Origin: Fictibacillus nanhaiensis
Lineage (GTDB): Bacteria; Bacillota; Bacilli; Bacillales; Fictibacillaceae
Direction of reading: 5' to 3'
DNA length: 64,000 nt
Assembly (NCBI GenBank): GCA_017052515.1
Contig: JAFHKR010000038.1
Location: forward strand, 620,001 to 684,000
A program made the translations under genes and the position numbers. Below the pieces are notes generated by a model. The model saw nothing but the letters and a program-made list of their open reading frames with translations, was not told the origin of the DNA and ran no database searches. The number at the start of each line of letters is the position of its first letter. Position 1 is the stretch's first letter. Shown in pieces: positions 63,068 to 64,000 of the stretch.

Positions 63068-63488
63068 TTTTCACATACCCCTCTACTGATGTCCTTTGTA
63101 CTTTTTGGTTGCTCGTATATTGAATGGTTACTTTTACAGGAAAAAGGTTGATAGAGGATTCTTTTCCCTTTTGTGGTTTAACAGTAATTTTGGTTTCGTA
63201 TGTATTGTTGTTGATGAGCGTTTCATAGACATCTCTACAACTCGATGAGGTACATGCGCTCTTTTCGTACGTTTTAGGAACGGCTTTCATCTCATAGGCA
63301 CCATAATCGTTCTGTAAACGCTCAAGCGTCATTCTTGCCAGGTTCGTTGCGACCAGCTTGTTATTGTTTCCGGTAGAGATTTGATTCGCTTGGTTAAAAA
63401 ACTGCGAAATACCGATCACTGAAACAGAAAGGATGGTAAGTGAAATAAGCACTTCAATAAGAGAGAAACCTTTTTCTGATAACATCAC
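63057..63488 (-). CDS. Prepilin-type protein (PilV-like)
   Basis: Pseudopilin of 143 residues with a class III signal, SEKGFSLIEVLISLTILSVSVIGISQFF, and a small globular domain containing a CTSSSC pair. The first of three genes in the operon; ATG 63488 (or ATG 63485) follows CAAGGAGGCAG. A TATAAT box lies on the minus strand near 63549-63554. PilV, PilW and PilX type proteins in a row suggest a minor pilin set. Confidence 0.84.
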   Translation of the reverse strand: MMLSEKGFSLIEVLISLTILSVSVIGISQFFNQANQISTGNNNKLVATNLARMTLERLQNDYGAYEMKAVPKTYEKSACTSSSCRDVYETLINNNTYETKITVKPQKGKESSINLFPVKVTIQYTSNQKVQRTSVEGYVKNVK

Positions 63489-63651
63489 ATCTGCCTCCTT
63501 GTGAGTACCGGTACAAAAGTACTATGAAAACCTCATTTTTCTCTTTTATTATACAATATTTTTTAGAAAAGTTTGATATTTTTGGGTGTTTTTTAGTAAA
63601 TTTGTAGTATTATAGGTTTAATTAGCTAATGTTGGAATTGGGGAGAAGCTA

Positions 63652-64000
63652 TTGATACCATTTGTTCTTTTATTCACGTTTACATTGATTGCAGGTACGG
63701 TGTTGTATTTTTATCCGCCAAACATCCCATTAAAGTTAAAGATGACGCTGCTAGGGCTTGCGTTCTTACTCGCTTTAGGCGGCTTATTTGTATTAGATAA
63801 CTTGTCTTATGGACTAGCCCTTGCTGCCATTATGGCGATTGCATTTGTTGCTTCTTATGTGGCAGAAAAAAGATTGAACTTGATGCCAGCAACGGCTGGA
63901 CAAACGGAGATCGTTCTATCTTTCACAGAAGAAGAGCCTTTACGTGAGAGGCAGGCAGAGGATTTAGAACATAAAACAGAAGTTCTGGAACCAGAAAGTG
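63652..64000 (+). CDS. 5' part of an unidentified polytopic membrane protein
   Basis: TTG 63652 behind GGGGAGAAG opens a frame of 116 codons that runs off the right edge. The visible part has three or four hydrophobic segments (IPFVLLFTFTLIAGTVLYF, MTLLGLAFLLALGGLFVL, GLALAAIMAIAFVASYV) and then a charged, Glu-rich cytoplasmic stretch (FTEEEPLRERQAEDLEH). I do not recognise the family. It is divergent from the pseudopilin operon. Confidence 0.7.
   Translation, partial: MIPFVLLFTFTLIAGTVLYFYPPNIPLKLKMTLLGLAFLLALGGLFVLDNLSYGLALAAIMAIAFVASYVAEKRLNLMPATAGQTEIVLSFTEEEPLRERQAEDLEHKTEVLEPES

Overview
The window is low-GC DNA from a motile, competence-gene-bearing, Gram-positive Bacillaceae. The family is supported by the degS-degU pair, the comFA-comFC pair, the yvyF-flgM-flgN-flgK-flgL-yviE-fliW-csrA-hag order, LCP proteins, LtaS-like and TagO-like enzymes, SigD promoters, GGAGG ribosome binding sites and frequent TTG starts. 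A Fictibacillus-like member is possible, but the genus cannot be fixed by reading alone. No tRNA, rRNA, CRISPR array, phage or intact insertion sequence was seen.

Layout. (1) 1-8.9 kb holds secreted cell-wall enzymes: an NlpC/P60 peptidase with peptidoglycan-binding repeats, a class B penicillin-binding lipoprotein, an NlpC/P60-LysM peptidase, a secreted subtilase, and an acidic LPKTA surface protein paired with its own class D sortase. (2) 8.9-20.7 kb holds an LCP transferase, a TagO-type initiating transferase, GalE, an LTA-synthase-like enzyme and three proteins with triple cell-wall-binding type 2 (CWB2) repeats: an amidase, an orphan protein, and a protein fused to an N,N-dimethylformamidase-like domain. 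(3) 21.3-34.7 kb is a Wzx/Wzy-type polysaccharide locus with glycosyltransferases, flippase, polymerase and Wzz-like protein, plus a WbpB-WbpA-WbpE-WbpD set expected to make UDP-2,3-diacetamido-2,3-dideoxyglucuronate. A second CWB2 amidase (LytC-like) sits inside it. (4) 34.8-41.5 kb holds a LytB-like CWB2-SpoIID protein, two more TagO paralogues, a second LCP protein (TagV-like) and YvyE.

Regions 2-4 sit where B. subtilis, from memory, carries yvyE-tagV-tagO-tua-lytC-lytB. I read the island as a wall-polymer and wall-anchored-protein locus in which the teichuronic acid genes are replaced by a diNAcGlcA-type pathway, while five CWB2 proteins accompany it.

(5) 41.7-50.1 kb: degS-degU, a palindromic interspersed repeat, an MHYT-domain sensor kinase, a ROK protein, DegV, ComFA and ComFC. 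(6) 50.1-60.1 kb: the late flagellar operon, with three textbook SigD promoters, through hag. Then comes a three-gene module (small helical protein, GT2-TPR glycosyltransferase, Rossmann/SGNH-like protein) where flaG-fliD would be expected; flagellin modification is the likely role. (7) 60.2-64.0 kb: a DUF5658-like membrane protein, three pseudopilin-like proteins on the minus strand, and the start of an unidentified membrane protein that runs off the window.
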